Assembly: GCA_016946835.1 (NCBI GenBank)
Contig: JACVTC010000018.1
Span: 715,501-779,500, forward strand
Direction: 5' to 3'
Length of the DNA stretch: 64,000 nt
Origin: Neocallimastix lanati (nom. inval.)
Taxonomy: Eukaryota; Neocallimastigomycota; Neocallimastigomycetes; Neocallimastigales; Neocallimastigaceae
Positions within the stretch are counted from its first letter, which is position 1; every line of letters begins with the position of its first letter. Shown here piece by piece: positions 20,929 to 34,700 of the stretch. Both the position numbers and the translations under genes were made by a program. The notes beneath the pieces were generated by a model. The model ran no database searches. It was given only the letters and a program-made list of their open reading frames with translations, and was not told the DNA's origin.

Positions 20929-23550
20929 TTATGAAGATGAAAATTTGTTTTTATATAATTGATTCATTACTTTTAGGAAACAATCAATATTAGAGTCATA
21001 AATTATTTCACTTTCGTCTATACGTTTCATACTAAAAAATAATAATTTTGATGAAATTATTTTTTCAATGATTTCCTTTTCATTACAAGGGTTATACCCT
21101 ATAAATTTATTTATGACTCCAATATTTTTTGTGAAAGAAATATCAAGAGCCATGGTATAATTCGAAATTGCAGGAGATGTCATATCAAATCCATAAAATT
21201 CAATTGTTCTTAAAGGGTTAATTACAGGTAATTTAGACGTTCTAACTTTTCCATAACCACCAACATAATTAGGATAATAAGGATGATTGGTGCCATAGAT
21301 ATTATAGGTAGAAATCATATATAGGGGGAGAATACTTTTCATTCTTGAATAATTACCATTTAATAGTTTTCTAACATGTTTTTTATAGAGTTGGCGAACA
21401 GGTTCGAAGTGATCTCTATAAAGTGGAATGGGTGAATTTTTAAGATATTGATAGCCATTAACATAATTTTTACCAAAATATTTCATAATGATATTGAAAG
21501 TGTAGAAAAATGACTTATCACTTTCTTTTTGTTGAACCACTTCATTCTTTGAAAGAATATTTTCAAAGTTATATTTAGGAAAAAAATCTTTACTGAAAAA
21601 GAATCGAGGATGAGTATAATTTATAAAGAAATGATTATTTGTTAGATATATAAATCTTTCAGATATATCAGGTATTTTATCTAAAAATAATTCAATAATA
21701 TTTCTATTGATTTCATTAATATTTTCAATTTTTGATATTAAATGTGTTTGATGAACTAATTGAATTCTTTTATTTTCTAAATTTATCCATTCAAATTCTT
21801 TTTGATCTTCCTCCTTAATTACAATGTATATAATACCCTCGAACCATGGTAGATATTTTTCAATTGAATGTAAGGAATATTTTAATTTATTTATTTCCAT
21901 TTTTTTTCTTCCTTTTGTAAAATGGTAAGGACCATCAAAATAGTAGATTACTGAAATTTTTTTAGCCCATTCCCATTCATGGGTAAGCTTTTCTCCATTA
22001 TAATTTAATAAAAAATCAATTTCTTCCCTTTCTCTATTACTTATTTCTTTTTTGGGACCGGAAAGTTCCTCTTTTTTTCTTAGGTATTCTTCAATAATCT
22101 TCATTTTATATTGATTAATATGATTATTTAAAGATATATCTTCAGTACTACTATTACTTAAGTTTATATTTTTACTCACCTTTTCATCTATATCCTGTTT
22201 TGCATTATTTTTAGTAGGTAGTGGTGGATTTAAAAGCTTGGAATAAGTAAAATTTTCTAATTCCACATATTCTTTCTTTTCAAATGAGGAAGGTTCAGGA
22301 AATCTTGCCATCAAAAATTCGGTAAATTCAATAAAAGTTTGATGCTCAGAATAGACATCATTGAAATTAAAAACTAGAATATTAGGATGATTTTTAATGT
22401 AATTAAAGTTTATTTCATTTTCTTTGGAATCATCAGTTACCATTTCAAATTTTATTAAATCAGAACTTATTGAAGCAGGAACTATTTGACAGAAATATTT
22501 TGAAATCGTCCTGTCCGAAGGTAATTTGTTTTCTTCAAATAATTTAAGTCGATCATTCCTACTGGCATATTCCATAAAAGTCAGGTAGAGATAGAGACTA
22601 TTAAATTTTTCCCAACTTCTAAATTTATCAATACATAAAATCTTTATATCCTCCTTAAAAAATTGACGAAATGGCTCCATTAAATCACGATAAAAAACAT
22701 GGGTGGAATGATGTAAATAGTAGTATTTAAAATCTTTATCTAGATAAGTGTGTATCAATTCAAGGGTAAGATAACACATATTGGTATATAAATTTTGTTT
22801 TTTAGATATATTTTTCTTATACTTTTTTTTAGATAGATTTAGAGAATTATTATTTTTATATATTTTTGGGTAACCTTCATTTGTAAAAAAGAAACTCGGA
22901 TGAATATAGTTGTTTAAGAAGACATCATCATTAAAATATATAAATCTTTCAGAAATTCCTGGAATTTTATCAAAAAAGAGTTCAATTGTTCCAGAATCAA
23001 AAGTAGGAAATACATAGTTAGGGAAAATAGATTTATGATCCACTATTTTAATCCTGGAATGAGTAGTATTTAACCATTTAGGTATTTGTTGACAAGTTAC
23101 AATATAGATTGTTCCCTCATGCCATGGCATATATTTTTCTAAGGAACGAATGGAATATCGAAGTTCATCAGCAGAACGATCTCTGCTATTAACCTTCCTA
23201 TTCCCTCCATTATATTTCGATTTTAAATCTTGAAAATTTATGTCGGAACCATCAACCCATGTATATACAACAGAAATATTTTTAACCCATTGCCACTCAG
23301 GTTCAAGGTTTCCTCCCTTATAATTTAGTATAAAATTTAATTCAGTTATTTGTTTTGAGAAGGAGGTACTATTAGAAGTTGTTAATATATTTAAATCCCC
23401 ACTGCTACTAATTTTTGTTTGGTCCACAAGTGAAGATTTATCATTTTGATAACTGTTATAACTTAAACAATTAATATTTACAATAAAAATCAGTATTATA
23501 TTTAATCTTAAAAAATATAAATTCCTTGATGAAATTTGAATTATATTCAT
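20929..23550 (-). CDS. Stealth-family sugar-phosphate transferase, tandem domains
   Basis: This 873-codon single-exon gene has a hydrophobic N-terminus (about residues 12-30), so it probably enters the secretory pathway. Domain 1 has Stealth CR1 (ISVVYTWVDGSD, residues 92-103) and CR2 (SADELRYSIRSLEKYMPW, then IYIVTCQQIPKWLN, then ISERFIYFNDDVFLNNY, about 126-215), followed by a CR3-like HHSTHVFYRD near 280-289. A linker (430-510) leads to a second, diverged copy (about 511-760) with ISVIYYFDGP, LKYSLHSIEKYLPWFEG and ISERFIYLTNNHFFINY. Stealth proteins transfer hexose-1-phosphate; relatives include bacterial capsule enzymes and animal GNPTAB. Domain 1 keeps the WVDGSD and NDD acidic motifs, domain 2 has lost both. 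The substrate is unknown. Confidence 0.88.
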   Translation of the reverse strand: MNIIQISSRNLYFLRLNIILIFIVNINCLSYNSYQNDKSSLVDQTKISSSGDLNILTTSNSTSFSKQITELNFILNYKGGNLEPEWQWVKNISVVYTWVDGSDINFQDLKSKYNGGNRKVNSRDRSADELRYSIRSLEKYMPWHEGTIYIVTCQQIPKWLNTTHSRIKIVDHKSIFPNYVFPTFDSGTIELFFDKIPGISERFIYFNDDVFLNNYIHPSFFFTNEGYPKIYKNNNSLNLSKKKYKKNISKKQNLYTNMCYLTLELIHTYLDKDFKYYYLHHSTHVFYRDLMEPFRQFFKEDIKILCIDKFRSWEKFNSLYLYLTFMEYASRNDRLKLFEENKLPSDRTISKYFCQIVPASISSDLIKFEMVTDDSKENEINFNYIKNHPNILVFNFNDVYSEHQTFIEFTEFLMARFPEPSSFEKKEYVELENFTYSKLLNPPLPTKNNAKQDIDEKVSKNINLSNSSTEDISLNNHINQYKMKIIEEYLRKKEELSGPKKEISNREREEIDFLLNYNGEKLTHEWEWAKKISVIYYFDGPYHFTKGRKKMEINKLKYSLHSIEKYLPWFEGIIYIVIKEEDQKEFEWINLENKRIQLVHQTHLISKIENINEINRNIIELFLDKIPDISERFIYLTNNHFFINYTHPRFFFSKDFFPKYNFENILSKNEVVQQKESDKSFFYTFNIIMKYFGKNYVNGYQYLKNSPIPLYRDHFEPVRQLYKKHVRKLLNGNYSRMKSILPLYMISTYNIYGTNHPYYPNYVGGYGKVRTSKLPVINPLRTIEFYGFDMTSPAISNYTMALDISFTKNIGVINKFIGYNPCNEKEIIEKIISSKLLFFSMKRIDESEIIYDSNIDCFLKVMNQLYKNKFSSS

Positions 23551-24482
23551 TATTAACTTTTTCTTTTTGCAACTATTTAATTTTATTTCTAATAAAAAAT
23601 GTTAATTTTTTTTGAATACTAATTCAATATGAAAAAAAAAAGTAATTTATAAAGATTAATAAATAATTTTTCTTAATTGAATTTAAATTATATATTCTTA
23701 AAGATATTAACTGAGTTTTAATTTTATTCTAAAATATAATAATAAAAAATGTTTTATTGAAAAATTTCGTCTTTTAAATAAAAAATTAAAAAAATTTATT
23801 TAATAATTAATTTGAATCCTATTTATTTTTGTTTATATAATTTTGTTGAAAATATATAATAGCAAATTAATAATGATTCAAATTTGTTTATTGATTTAGT
23901 GGACAATTTTGAATATAAAAGATTAATAATTATGAAAATCCTTATATGAAAAACAATAAAAATATCGATATAATAAAAAAATAAAAATAATTTTAATTTT
24001 TTTTATAAATGTTTTATATCATTTATTTAAAAATCAAATATTAAATTATTTTTTGATATATTTAATTTATAGAGATGTTATTTAAATTTTTTTCATGAGA
24101 AATGTTATTTTCAATATAAAGAATTTAATTTTTTTGAATTTGATACGAAATTATAAATAATATTAATAATAAGTTTATTTATTAAAAAAAGATAATAATA
24201 AATTTATTTTATTAATGAAATAGGTTATTAATGAATTACAAATGAAAGAATTATTTTTACTTATAACTTTAAAATATTTTATTTATATAATATAAATATA
24301 AAATATTAATTTGAATATACATTAAAATTACAATAATTTTATATTTCTATTTATAAATATTAAAAACATTAGATATATTAAATATAAATGATTTAATTAA
24401 AACTCAGTATTTATTTATATAAATATTATTATAATTTTCTATTCTTTTAATTAAAATTAATAATTTTCAGAATACTATTTTA
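23551..24482. promoter_or_regulatory. divergent intergenic region, Stealth / glycosyltransferase
   Basis: About 930 bases of nearly pure A/T separate the two start codons, which face away from each other. Both promoters must lie here or nearby, but no distinct motif stands out from the background. Confidence 0.4.
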
Positions 24483-25259
24483 ATGATTAAATTATTAATA
24501 AAAATATTGTTAGTTATAAATAGTGTTATTAATATTTTAGGTAAAAATGATATAGAAATATCGGTTGTCATTCCTGTTCATAATACAGAAAATTATTTAA
24601 GGAGAAGCATTCAATCAGTGTTGAATCAAACATTGAAAGAAATTGAAATAATTTGTGTGGATGATGCATCAACAGATAATTCCTTAGGTATATTGGAAGA
24701 ATTTAGGAAAAATGATTCCCGTGTAAAAGTCTATCATTTTGAGGAAAATCATGGTCCAAGTATGGCAAGAAACAAAGGAATAGATATGGCATCTGGTGAA
24801 TTTATTGGATTTATGGATGATGACGATTTTATGGATGAAAGATTTTATGAAAATTTGTATAAATATTCAAAAGATGCTGATGTTGTTGTAGGTATTTTTG
24901 TATTAAGTACTAATCTATCCTCAAGTTATTTACATCATAGTAAATGGAGACGTCATGGATCTGTTTTCGACTCTATCTTTCGAAAAAATTTCCTAGATAA
25001 ATATAATGTAAGATTTCAAAATAATATGAGGATAGGTGAAGATATAAAATTTAGATTAGATTGCTATAAATATAATCCTAGAATAATTGAAATTCCTGAT
25101 GAAGGAATATATTATTATTATAAACAAAGAGAAGGTTCTGCAATGAATTTTAACAAAAATTTCATAAAAAAGATAGATCATTATGCCAAAAGAGAAACTA
25201 AAAAAAGAAAAAAAGAAATAAAAAAGAAGAAAAAAGAAATGAAAAAAGGACATAATTAA
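24483..25259 (+). CDS. family 2 (GT-A) glycosyltransferase with signal sequence
   Basis: This 258-codon gene starts with a hydrophobic segment (residues 1-20) and then the GT2 nucleotide-sugar fold: ISVVIPVHNTENYLRRSIQS (26-45), IICVDDASTDNS (56-67), NHGPSMARNKGIDMASGEFI (89-108), the DxD-like FMDDDDFMD (110-118) and GEDIKFRLDCY (185-195), in the place of the acceptor-side ED motif. It most resembles bacterial polysaccharide GT2 enzymes. The last 25 residues are almost all Lys/Arg/Glu. It is somewhat shorter than usual members (often about 300 or more). It is divergently paired with the Stealth gene, so a joint role in a surface glycan is possible but unproven. Confidence 0.88.
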   Translation: MIKLLIKILLVINSVINILGKNDIEISVVIPVHNTENYLRRSIQSVLNQTLKEIEIICVDDASTDNSLGILEEFRKNDSRVKVYHFEENHGPSMARNKGIDMASGEFIGFMDDDDFMDERFYENLYKYSKDADVVVGIFVLSTNLSSSYLHHSKWRRHGSVFDSIFRKNFLDKYNVRFQNNMRIGEDIKFRLDCYKYNPRIIEIPDEGIYYYYKQREGSAMNFNKNFIKKIDHYAKRETKKRKKEIKKKKKEMKKGHN

Positions 25260-28200
25260 AAAGAAAAGGAAGAAAAATTAATTTCTAATATTAATTATAT
25301 ATATAAATAAATATATATAATCAATCAAAATATTTTAAATATATATTTATTTATATAAATTGTAAAATTCCAAAATTCAATTTTAAAAAATAACAAAATA
25401 TAAAATATTGTATATATTTGATTAAAATTAAATTTGATAGAAAAGAGAAATTTCATATATAAAAATATATTTTATATAATGAAAATTAAGATATAAGAAA
25501 TAAAAATTATATATAAGAATGAATTTTATTAATTATTTTTATTTAAAATATTATATATTCTTTATCAAGAATTTGAAATTAATAAGTAAATTAAAATTAT
25601 ACAATAATAATTTTTATTTATAATTTTTAATTATTATTATATTTTAATAAGAAATTTAAAAATTTTATAATTAAATCTTTTATTTTATATATTTCATAAA
25701 CTTGACTTATAGAGTTTTATCTTTTTAATTTAGACAAGTTTTATAAATATTTTATATCTAAATTATAAATTATTTTGAAAATAATCTCTTTTAAATTTAT
25801 TTTATATTTTTATTTTAAAAATATGAATAAATAATATAATGTAAATAATTTAATTTATAATATTCATTTAATATTTGAAGAGTTGATTTTATATCATTTC
25901 TTAGAAATATACTTAATTATTTTATCTTTTTATTTTCATAGAATTAATTTTTATTATAAAAATTTTTTATTTATATTATAATTATTATAGTTAGTATAAA
26001 AAATATATATTTCAAATAAAAATAATAAAAATAATATTATAATATTATTATTATAAAAAAAATAATAATAATATTTATATTTATAATATTTAATAATAAT
26101 TTAATATTTAAAATAAAATTAATTAATTAAAAGAGATAATATTTGATAAAGTTAAATTTTAATTTTATGAAAAAAAAAGTACTTTAATGTATTTATTTTC
26201 TTTCATAAATTCATTTTTAATAAAATAATTACTTTATTTTTTAACTATATTATTTTATAAAGTTAATTATTTTAAATTATAAGAATAAATGATTTATTAA
26301 CATCAATTATGTAGTATCTTTCAATTAAATAATAAATGAATTTTTTACATTAATAATATTTATTTTTAAATTATACTTATGTTATAATACTTTAGAACGA
26401 TAAAAATATCGAAGCATTAAGCGTTATTTATAACTATTTATCTATTAAAAAATTTAATATTCAAGAAAAATAAAATCTTTAAATTATGGCCAAAACTTAA
26501 TTATTAATGGTTTAATTTATTTTAGTTATATATATATTTTTTAAAACATTTCAATTTTTATTTTATTTTATAGATTTTGATTTTTTTTTTTAGTTTTAGT
26601 ATTATAATACTTACAAAGAAAAATGAGAGAATGATTGATACAAGTTTTATTTTTAAATTATAATTTATATAAATTACAAATAACATAAAATTAAAATAAT
26701 AAATAATAATAAGTTCATTATAATATACAAACAAATATTTTCAAAAATTATATATATCAAAAGAAATAAAACAATATAATGATTTATTCATTCAATGTAC
26801 ATATAGTTATGTATATTTGAATATAAATGAAATTTATTATTATTTAAATTATTTTTAAAAAATAAAATTTAAAAAATATTAATAATATAATTAAATTATT
26901 TCAAATTTTAATCAAGATCATTATCATAAATCAAAATAATAAAAGTCAATAAAATAAATATTATCAAATTATTCCAACAATTATATTACTATAACATAAT
27001 TTATAAATAGTTATAAAATAATATTAAATATTTGAAATAAATAAAAAAAATAATATAATAAAATCCAACCTTTTTACAAATTTATTAATAGTATTATAGG
27101 AATTATATAAAATTTTAATACTTATTATTATCTTTTAAATAAAATTTTTAATATATATTATATAATTACACTAAAATAATTCATTTTTAAAGAATACTTT
27201 TATTCATTAGTTTAATAATAAATATATTATATTTTTTTCAAAGTCAATAGGAGAAAAACTTCATTTATAAATATATAAATTTAAACATATTTAAAAATAT
27301 TAATTTAATTAAAAAATGAAATAAAAAATATTTTAAATATTCTATAAGTAAAATGAAATAAATAAATAAGTCTTCATAAATATACCTAATAAAATTTATA
27401 AATATTAATTGTGTTGTTTTTAATATTATTTTAATAACTAATTTTTAAATTATTATTTATATGTTCATTGGGATTGTTGTTTCTAGTAAAATAATGACTA
27501 CAATTTTTTATATAATACAAATACAGTTTTAATTATATTGTAAATAATATTCTTTATTTATATAAAGCTTTTTTAATTAATTTTTAATTATTTTTTTATA
27601 ACTATATATAAAATTAATATTCATACGTTTACATCATTATTAGAAAAATACTTCTGACTATCAAAAGTTGAATTATTTCTTATAATAAAATAAAATAAAA
27701 TAAATTATAATTTTAAAATAAAAATAAACCAAAAAAATAGAATTATAAACTACCAAATGTAATGTTCTTATTTTTATTGTTTACTCTATTTTTAATATTT
27801 TAATCTGAATTATTATCAAATTATTATTCATAAATTAATTAGAAATAGATAATAAATTATACATTTATAATTTACTATAAAATGATTATTATTATTTATC
27901 TTTAATTTATTATTAATTATATATTTTTAATTTTTTTTATTATTTAATATTTTAATCAATTAGTTATTTATTATTTATTATTTATTATCTATAATAAAAA
28001 TTTTTTTTTTTAGTATAATTTACTTAAAATTTAGTATTATTTATCTTGTAAAATCAATGATAAAAATTTTTATATTGTAAAATTAAGATTTATTTATATT
28101 TTATATAATATATTTTAAAATTTTATATATGATGATTAACTCTTTACTCAATTTTTTTTTATATAAGAATATATATTAAATTGAAATATAATATTTTACA

Positions 28201-28711
28201 CCTTTTTAAAAAACAACAACAACAAATATTATTTTTATTATTTTTTAATTATATTTTGCATTTTATTTATATATATTTAAAACATATTTGTTTTTTATTA
28301 TTACATTTTATAAATAATGATAATAACATAAAAAATTTTCATTTTAAAAGTTGTAATCTTTTACTTCTTATATTATGAGATAATAAAATACTTCAAATAA
28401 ATAATATAGTATTATTTGAATAATAATTAATAAATTATTGTACAATATATAGAATAAACAGATTATAATTTTAATTTTTAAACTATACTTTTACTAATGA
28501 ATTGGTATATTATTTTTATATTTTAATTATTAAAATATTTTAATACAAAAAATGAATTACTTTTTAATAAACTTATTTATAAACTATTATTAATTAAATA
28601 AATATTATTATTTTTATTATTAAATATATATAATATGTATAAAAGATATTACTTTTTATTTCTTTGGTATATTGAATTTACTAATTAATAATTTAGATTA
28701 TTTATATTTAA
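25260..28711. other. 3.4-kb A/T desert
   Basis: No gene, RNA, transposon remnant or ordered repeat was recognised in this stretch, which is nearly pure A/T. A 65-codon open frame at 28181-28378 is Leu/Phe/Ile/Lys/Asn only and looks like chance. The right end is the 3' flank of the scaffoldin-like gene. Confidence 0.6.
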
Positions 28712-31700
28712 TTAATAATGCATAAATAAGATAAATATAAATAATACAATAAATAATGAATAGGATGGTATGGATCTTAATGATGTTCCACTACCTGCAG
28801 TAGTGGTGGCTGCAGTAGTAGTGGTCTTTGTAGTTGTCGCTTTAGTAGTTGTCGTTGTTATTATACTGGTAGTAGAGGATGAAGTAGTTTTTGGTTTTGT
28901 CGTAGTTGATTTTTGTTCATTACTTGTAGTATTTGTAGTAGCACTTTCAGTAGTACTAGTTGGTATTTCTTCTGTTGTAGTAGTCTTTGTAGTTCTAGCT
29001 ACAGTAGTTTTTGGTTCAGTAGATGTTTTATCATTATTTGGCTTTTCAATATATTCTTCTTTTATACTATCCTTTTTATCTTCACATTCATAGTAGCTAT
29101 CATTCTTCTTAAGGTAGTTTCCGCTTTCACAATCTTTAGATACCCATTGGTACTTACTAATTTCTTCATCTTCATCTTCTTCCTTTTCTTCGTCTGTTGC
29201 TTCATTTTCATTTTCTATCTCTTTTTCCTCGTTGTTCTCAACTAATTTACAGATGTATAGATCAACACTGTTTTCACCTCCACTATTTATAATGGTACCT
29301 TCATTACATTCAATGACCTTACAGTTTACCTCAACAGGTCCTTTTGGTTCTTCAATGGTTTCTGTTGGTGTTGCAGTTGGTTCATCAGTTACAGTAATTG
29401 AATTTCCAGTAGATACTGACTTTTCTTCTTCATCACCTTCTTCTCTCCTCCTGCTATCCATTTCTTCTAAATCTTCATATCCATTCAATTCATTAGTGAT
29501 ACTACTAATACCAAGATCTTCTTCTTCTACTTTTTCAACACATTCATACAAAGCATCCTTTCCATCGGCCAAGAAGTAACCTTCCTTCATCACTTCATCA
29601 CACTTCAAATGACTTCCTTCTTCATCCACTAAGCATTCCATTAATACATCATCAATAAGATAATATCCTCCTTCAGTGGCTTGTATACATTCCACAGTCT
29701 TATTTTCTTTGGTACATAAAACTACTTCGTGATCCACTGTAACCTTTGTGCCAATATCTTCAATATCCTTACATGACACTTCATCATTGCTTTCAATCTC
29801 ACATTCAGCATAACTGCCATCATCTAATTTATAGATTCCACCTTCTGTTATGATACCATATCCACTACTTTCTTCACGTTTGTCTCGCTTAGATGGATCA
29901 TATTTAATCACCTTGAACTTTCCATCTTTTACGGTCGTGTAATCCTTATAGTAACGTTCTATGGTTGGAACAATTTCATAGCAGTCACCCTTGACACTAC
30001 ACATATATCCAATGGTATCAGGATTTTTATAGTCATCAATATTCATAATAGCTCTACTGTCACCATCAATAAAGTAGTAGCCATCATACTTCTGAATTAC
30101 GGTATCTGCTACCAATTTGTATAACTTGTTATTAACAAATTGATAACGTTCAACGTATTTCTCGGCCATTACACAGTTTTTATCATCTTTAACAAGGTAA
30201 AGACTGTTATCGGCTATACAGATGTCTCCTGCCGCTAATTCACCTTCCTCTAAGGAACAAGAGTTATTACTAACAGTACAATGAGTTTCCATGGTGACAG
30301 CCTCTTTCAGACTTCCTTTCTCATTAAACTTCACAATATTACCGTATTCGATAGCTTTATTAAGATAGCTACTGCTTTTCTCTGGCTTTATCTCATTACA
30401 TTCAAATCCAACATCACATTTGTAGAATTTCGAAACCGTTGGTGCATCACTCTTTAGAGCTTCCTTGGTACTATCATTAATGGCATAATAACCATCATCA
30501 TCAATGATACTTATGCTCTTTTCCTTAATGATCATCAATTCAGAATTGCTATTCATAAAGTAGAGTGGATTTTCATCCTTACCTGGGACACATGCGTTAA
30601 TTTCTGCTTCTTCATCAATATTATTTACGATGTAGAGATTACCATCAACAACACAATAACTTCCAACTTCCATGCTAAGAGAATCTGACGTACATCCCTT
30701 CTTTTCAGTATTATATTTACAATCAACTTCTTCAATCTTCCATTGATCTCCGTCATATATTCCAACAGATTTGGTGTTGGCGCTATTAACGTAGACTCCA
30801 ACGCTTAATTCGTCCAATTCTATTTCAGTTTTAATCAATTCTTCTTCGACTACTGATAATTTCAAAATTTTTCCAATGTTATCCTCTTCTCCAGTACAGG
30901 CAATACCATCTTCCCTAAAGAAATATATACCTTCAGTTGCAACCTTTGTCAATAAATTATTTTCGTTAATTTCAAATATTTCACCTGATTCAGTTAGGAA
31001 CTTTACATTCTTCTCCATATTTGTCTCTTGCTCACATTCGTCTTCATTACAAATATAGATTTGCATTTCAATTTGGCCCTCTTCACCATTATTATCGATT
31101 ATTGTTCCATTTTCATTGATAATATATATACCAGGAGATACCACCTTGATACTTTCATCAGTTAAACGAATTAATTTAGTTCCAACATCCAAATTATTTA
31201 TGGTATTTATCTTTTCAGGGGTTACATATAATGGTTCCTCATTACTACCGGTAATACAATTGAACTCAGTCACTTCACTATTTGCTTCAGCGGTAAGTAA
31301 GAATAATTTCTCACCATCATAGCAATAGTCACCCTCATTCAATACCTCAACCAAAGTTTCTTTCATTGTACGACAAATATTACCTTCTTCTGACATTGTT
31401 ATATTACACTTATGGAATGTACTTCCTTTAGACCAGAATGTTTTTTCATTACTGACCAAAATATTTTCAGAGGAAGCCTTATTAAAGTAGAAACCTAATT
31501 CATTGGATGAAGTTATGTCGCGTTGTACAGAATTTCCATTGGCGTCCAATTCAATTTCAATGGCGCTACTAACGATATCACCATTACCGACTACATTGGA
31601 ATCCGATTTAAAGAAGTAATATCCTTCTTCTGTTTCTATCATCCACTTGCCATCTTCATACCTAAGTAGTGGATTTTCACTATTAATGCTATTGATGACA

Positions 31701-34700
31701 TGGGAATTATTTGTAAAGGAATTGACTTCAACAATCGAACATTTTCCACTATCACATTTATATATTTCTGCTTCAGCTAAATCATAACTATCAAACATCT
31801 TACTAGTTTCTTTATCAGTGATGATATATCCATTGATATTCAATTTCATCATATGACCATCCTCTAACTTTAGAACTGAATTATCTTCAGGGTTAAAAAT
31901 ATACTTTACTTCTTCACCTTCAGCTGTAATACCATCATATGAATATTCGCTATCTCTCTTTTTATTTTCATTAGTACCACTAATAACAACCATTTTCTTA
32001 TCATCAATACAAACATCACCAACTTTCATGACTTCATTAGATGTTACTTTACCGTTATCAATTTTACAACTTGGAACTTTCTTCGCCTTGCCCCATGCTT
32101 TATTAAATTCTACAATTATTTTTTCATCACCACTGCTGTGATTAATGAAAATGCCATTTTCATTATTATCAACTACGGAATAAATTTTGTTTCCATTTTC
32201 TTCAACTCTATAGGCAAAAGTAATTTCCTCGCCATTGCTAACCATATAGCCCTTCTCGTTAAATAAGTAGAGATCATTATCAGTAGTTTTACGCCATGTC
32301 TTATTCGATTGGTTATAATATAAAATTGTAGGTTCATCTATGCCACTATTGGCCATATTCAAATAATAACCAGTAGATAATTCATTTTCAATTTTACATT
32401 TACCCTCCTCACAACTGTATGCAGTCGCCTTTGTCTCTAATTTATCTTCAAATATCTTCTTACTACTGTTTACTACGTATAAGCCTGACTTCTTAATAAT
32501 TCTAAAGGACTGATCATTAACGCTATATAAATTATCACCAATTAAGAAATAATAAATTTTTCTACTATCACTGAATATACAATTATTGCTATCACTTCTG
32601 TTTTCTATATCTAATTTTGGAATACAAATACCGAGAACATCATCATGACATAATTTACTACTGTTTATTATTTCATCAGTTTCATAAGATTGACAGATTC
32701 TCTTATTTTCAACAACAACAGTATTAATAGAGATTACAGCATCTTCCCATTTATTTTCATTACTCTCAATGATCAAATTATTAAACTTATAATAACCAAT
32801 TCTGTTTTGGTCATTAGTGATTTCGACTGCTTCACCTTCAAGAACTTCAAATACACGATCTATTCTTCTATCGGTAGATGTAATGGAATATTCATCTTCA
32901 AAGAAGAAGTAAACACCATCCTCATCAACCATTCTCCAATTTCCAGAGTACGAATCGTATTCAATAACAGAAGGTTTGTCTGTTGCGTAGTTTAGAGTGT
33001 ATTGTTGCTTCTTAATATTATTTAACTTCGTTACATCACAATATCCACCAGTGTAATAGCATATTTCATTTCCACTACTCAATGACGTCCATTCCGTACT
33101 TACAAATGCTGCATTATTCTTAATAGCGTATAAACCATTATCCACCTCTTCAAAGTGATCGAGCTTTTGCTTATATAATATATTATCAATGTAGATATAT
33201 TTGGTTTCTTCTTCATCAATAGTCTTTCCGTCATATTCGATATATCCAGTCTTAGTGTTTAAGGCAACTTTTGTATTTTCAAATTCGGAATAATATCTGG
33301 TTAATGAACCTTCCTTGGCATTATTTATATAAATATTACTGTATTTGAAGGATCCTGGTAACCCTGACAAGTTTCCATTTTCATCCAAGTAATAATTATG
33401 AGTGTAATCATAACTACCAGAAATCTTGGTAACTTCACTATTTCCATTTAACATGTAATATCCAGGTTTTGACACATTAACAAATTTCATAGATGCTGGG
33501 TAATACTTCAACAACTTGTTATTTCCATTACCGGCGGCATTTACAATGACATCAGAATTTATTTCGATTTTTTCGCTGACAACATCACACTTAGTACCAT
33601 CACAATTAAATACATAAGGTGGAACTTCAGGATAAGTGGCACTAAATTCTTCCCAGTTCTTATTTAGAATGTAATATCCCTTCGTAACTTCTTGAACGGA
33701 TAATCCATCTAATTTATAGAGCATATTATTAACATATCTATACTTTATCTTTTCACTACCAGTGTAACAGTTATATTTTTTACCAACATTTTCTACCTCA
33801 GTAACCAATACTAGATACAATGAATTGCTCTTATTAGAAGCGTAGCATACTTCACCATTAGATAATTCCACTGTAGTATCAACTGGTTTACAAGTTTCCC
33901 CGGTTACTTGACATAATTTATAATCAGTTAATATGGTTTTTTTATTACTGCTATTATTTTCAACGACAACGGCTGTATTGGCGGCACTATTTATATAAGT
34001 ACCTGGCCTACTAACATTTCCACTACTATAAAGAATACTATCTGCTAAATTCTTATTGTTTTCATCCATTTTTACAACCGCCGCTTCAAATTTCTCATTA
34101 AAGAAGTAATAACCTCTCTTATTTTCAACATTCCATTTACTGTCAGATTTAGCATAGACAACGTCTCTACTAATAGTATAGAAATACTTATTCGATGCTT
34201 TCACAGGATTACATTCGAAACGAATAGTTTCGAGGTTATTTTCACCTGCATTATCACCTTCAGTAATTGGATCATATTCCCATCCACAATAGTATCCGGT
34301 TGCATCTATGGATGTTGTAGAACTCAACTTTTTCTTTTCACTCTTTTCAATTACATAGTATCCAAAGGAATTATTTTCGGTAAAAGCATTTATAGAGTTT
34401 TGTTTTACATTAATAATTGTTTTAACTAATGGTTGACCTGCAAATTCAATGGCATTGACTACAGATTTTTTCAGTGGTTCTCCAGCAAATTCATATTTAC
34501 CACCAACATAGAAATAGCCATCTTCTGTATCGTATCTTATACAATTGTTATTACTACTGCTTTTAGTAATATTATCAATAGCAAGATATAATCCACGGTA
34601 GTCTCCATTAACTACTACACATACATCACCTTTAGCTAAATTCTTTCCATCTTGAGCAGAAACACAAACTCCCTTCTTTGTACTTATACATTTATTTATG

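Noticed and set aside
28770-29579. Plus-strand open frames (Val/Ser-rich) over the end of the scaffold gene
   Set aside because: They are antisense shadows of the Thr/Ser stalk and acidic region.
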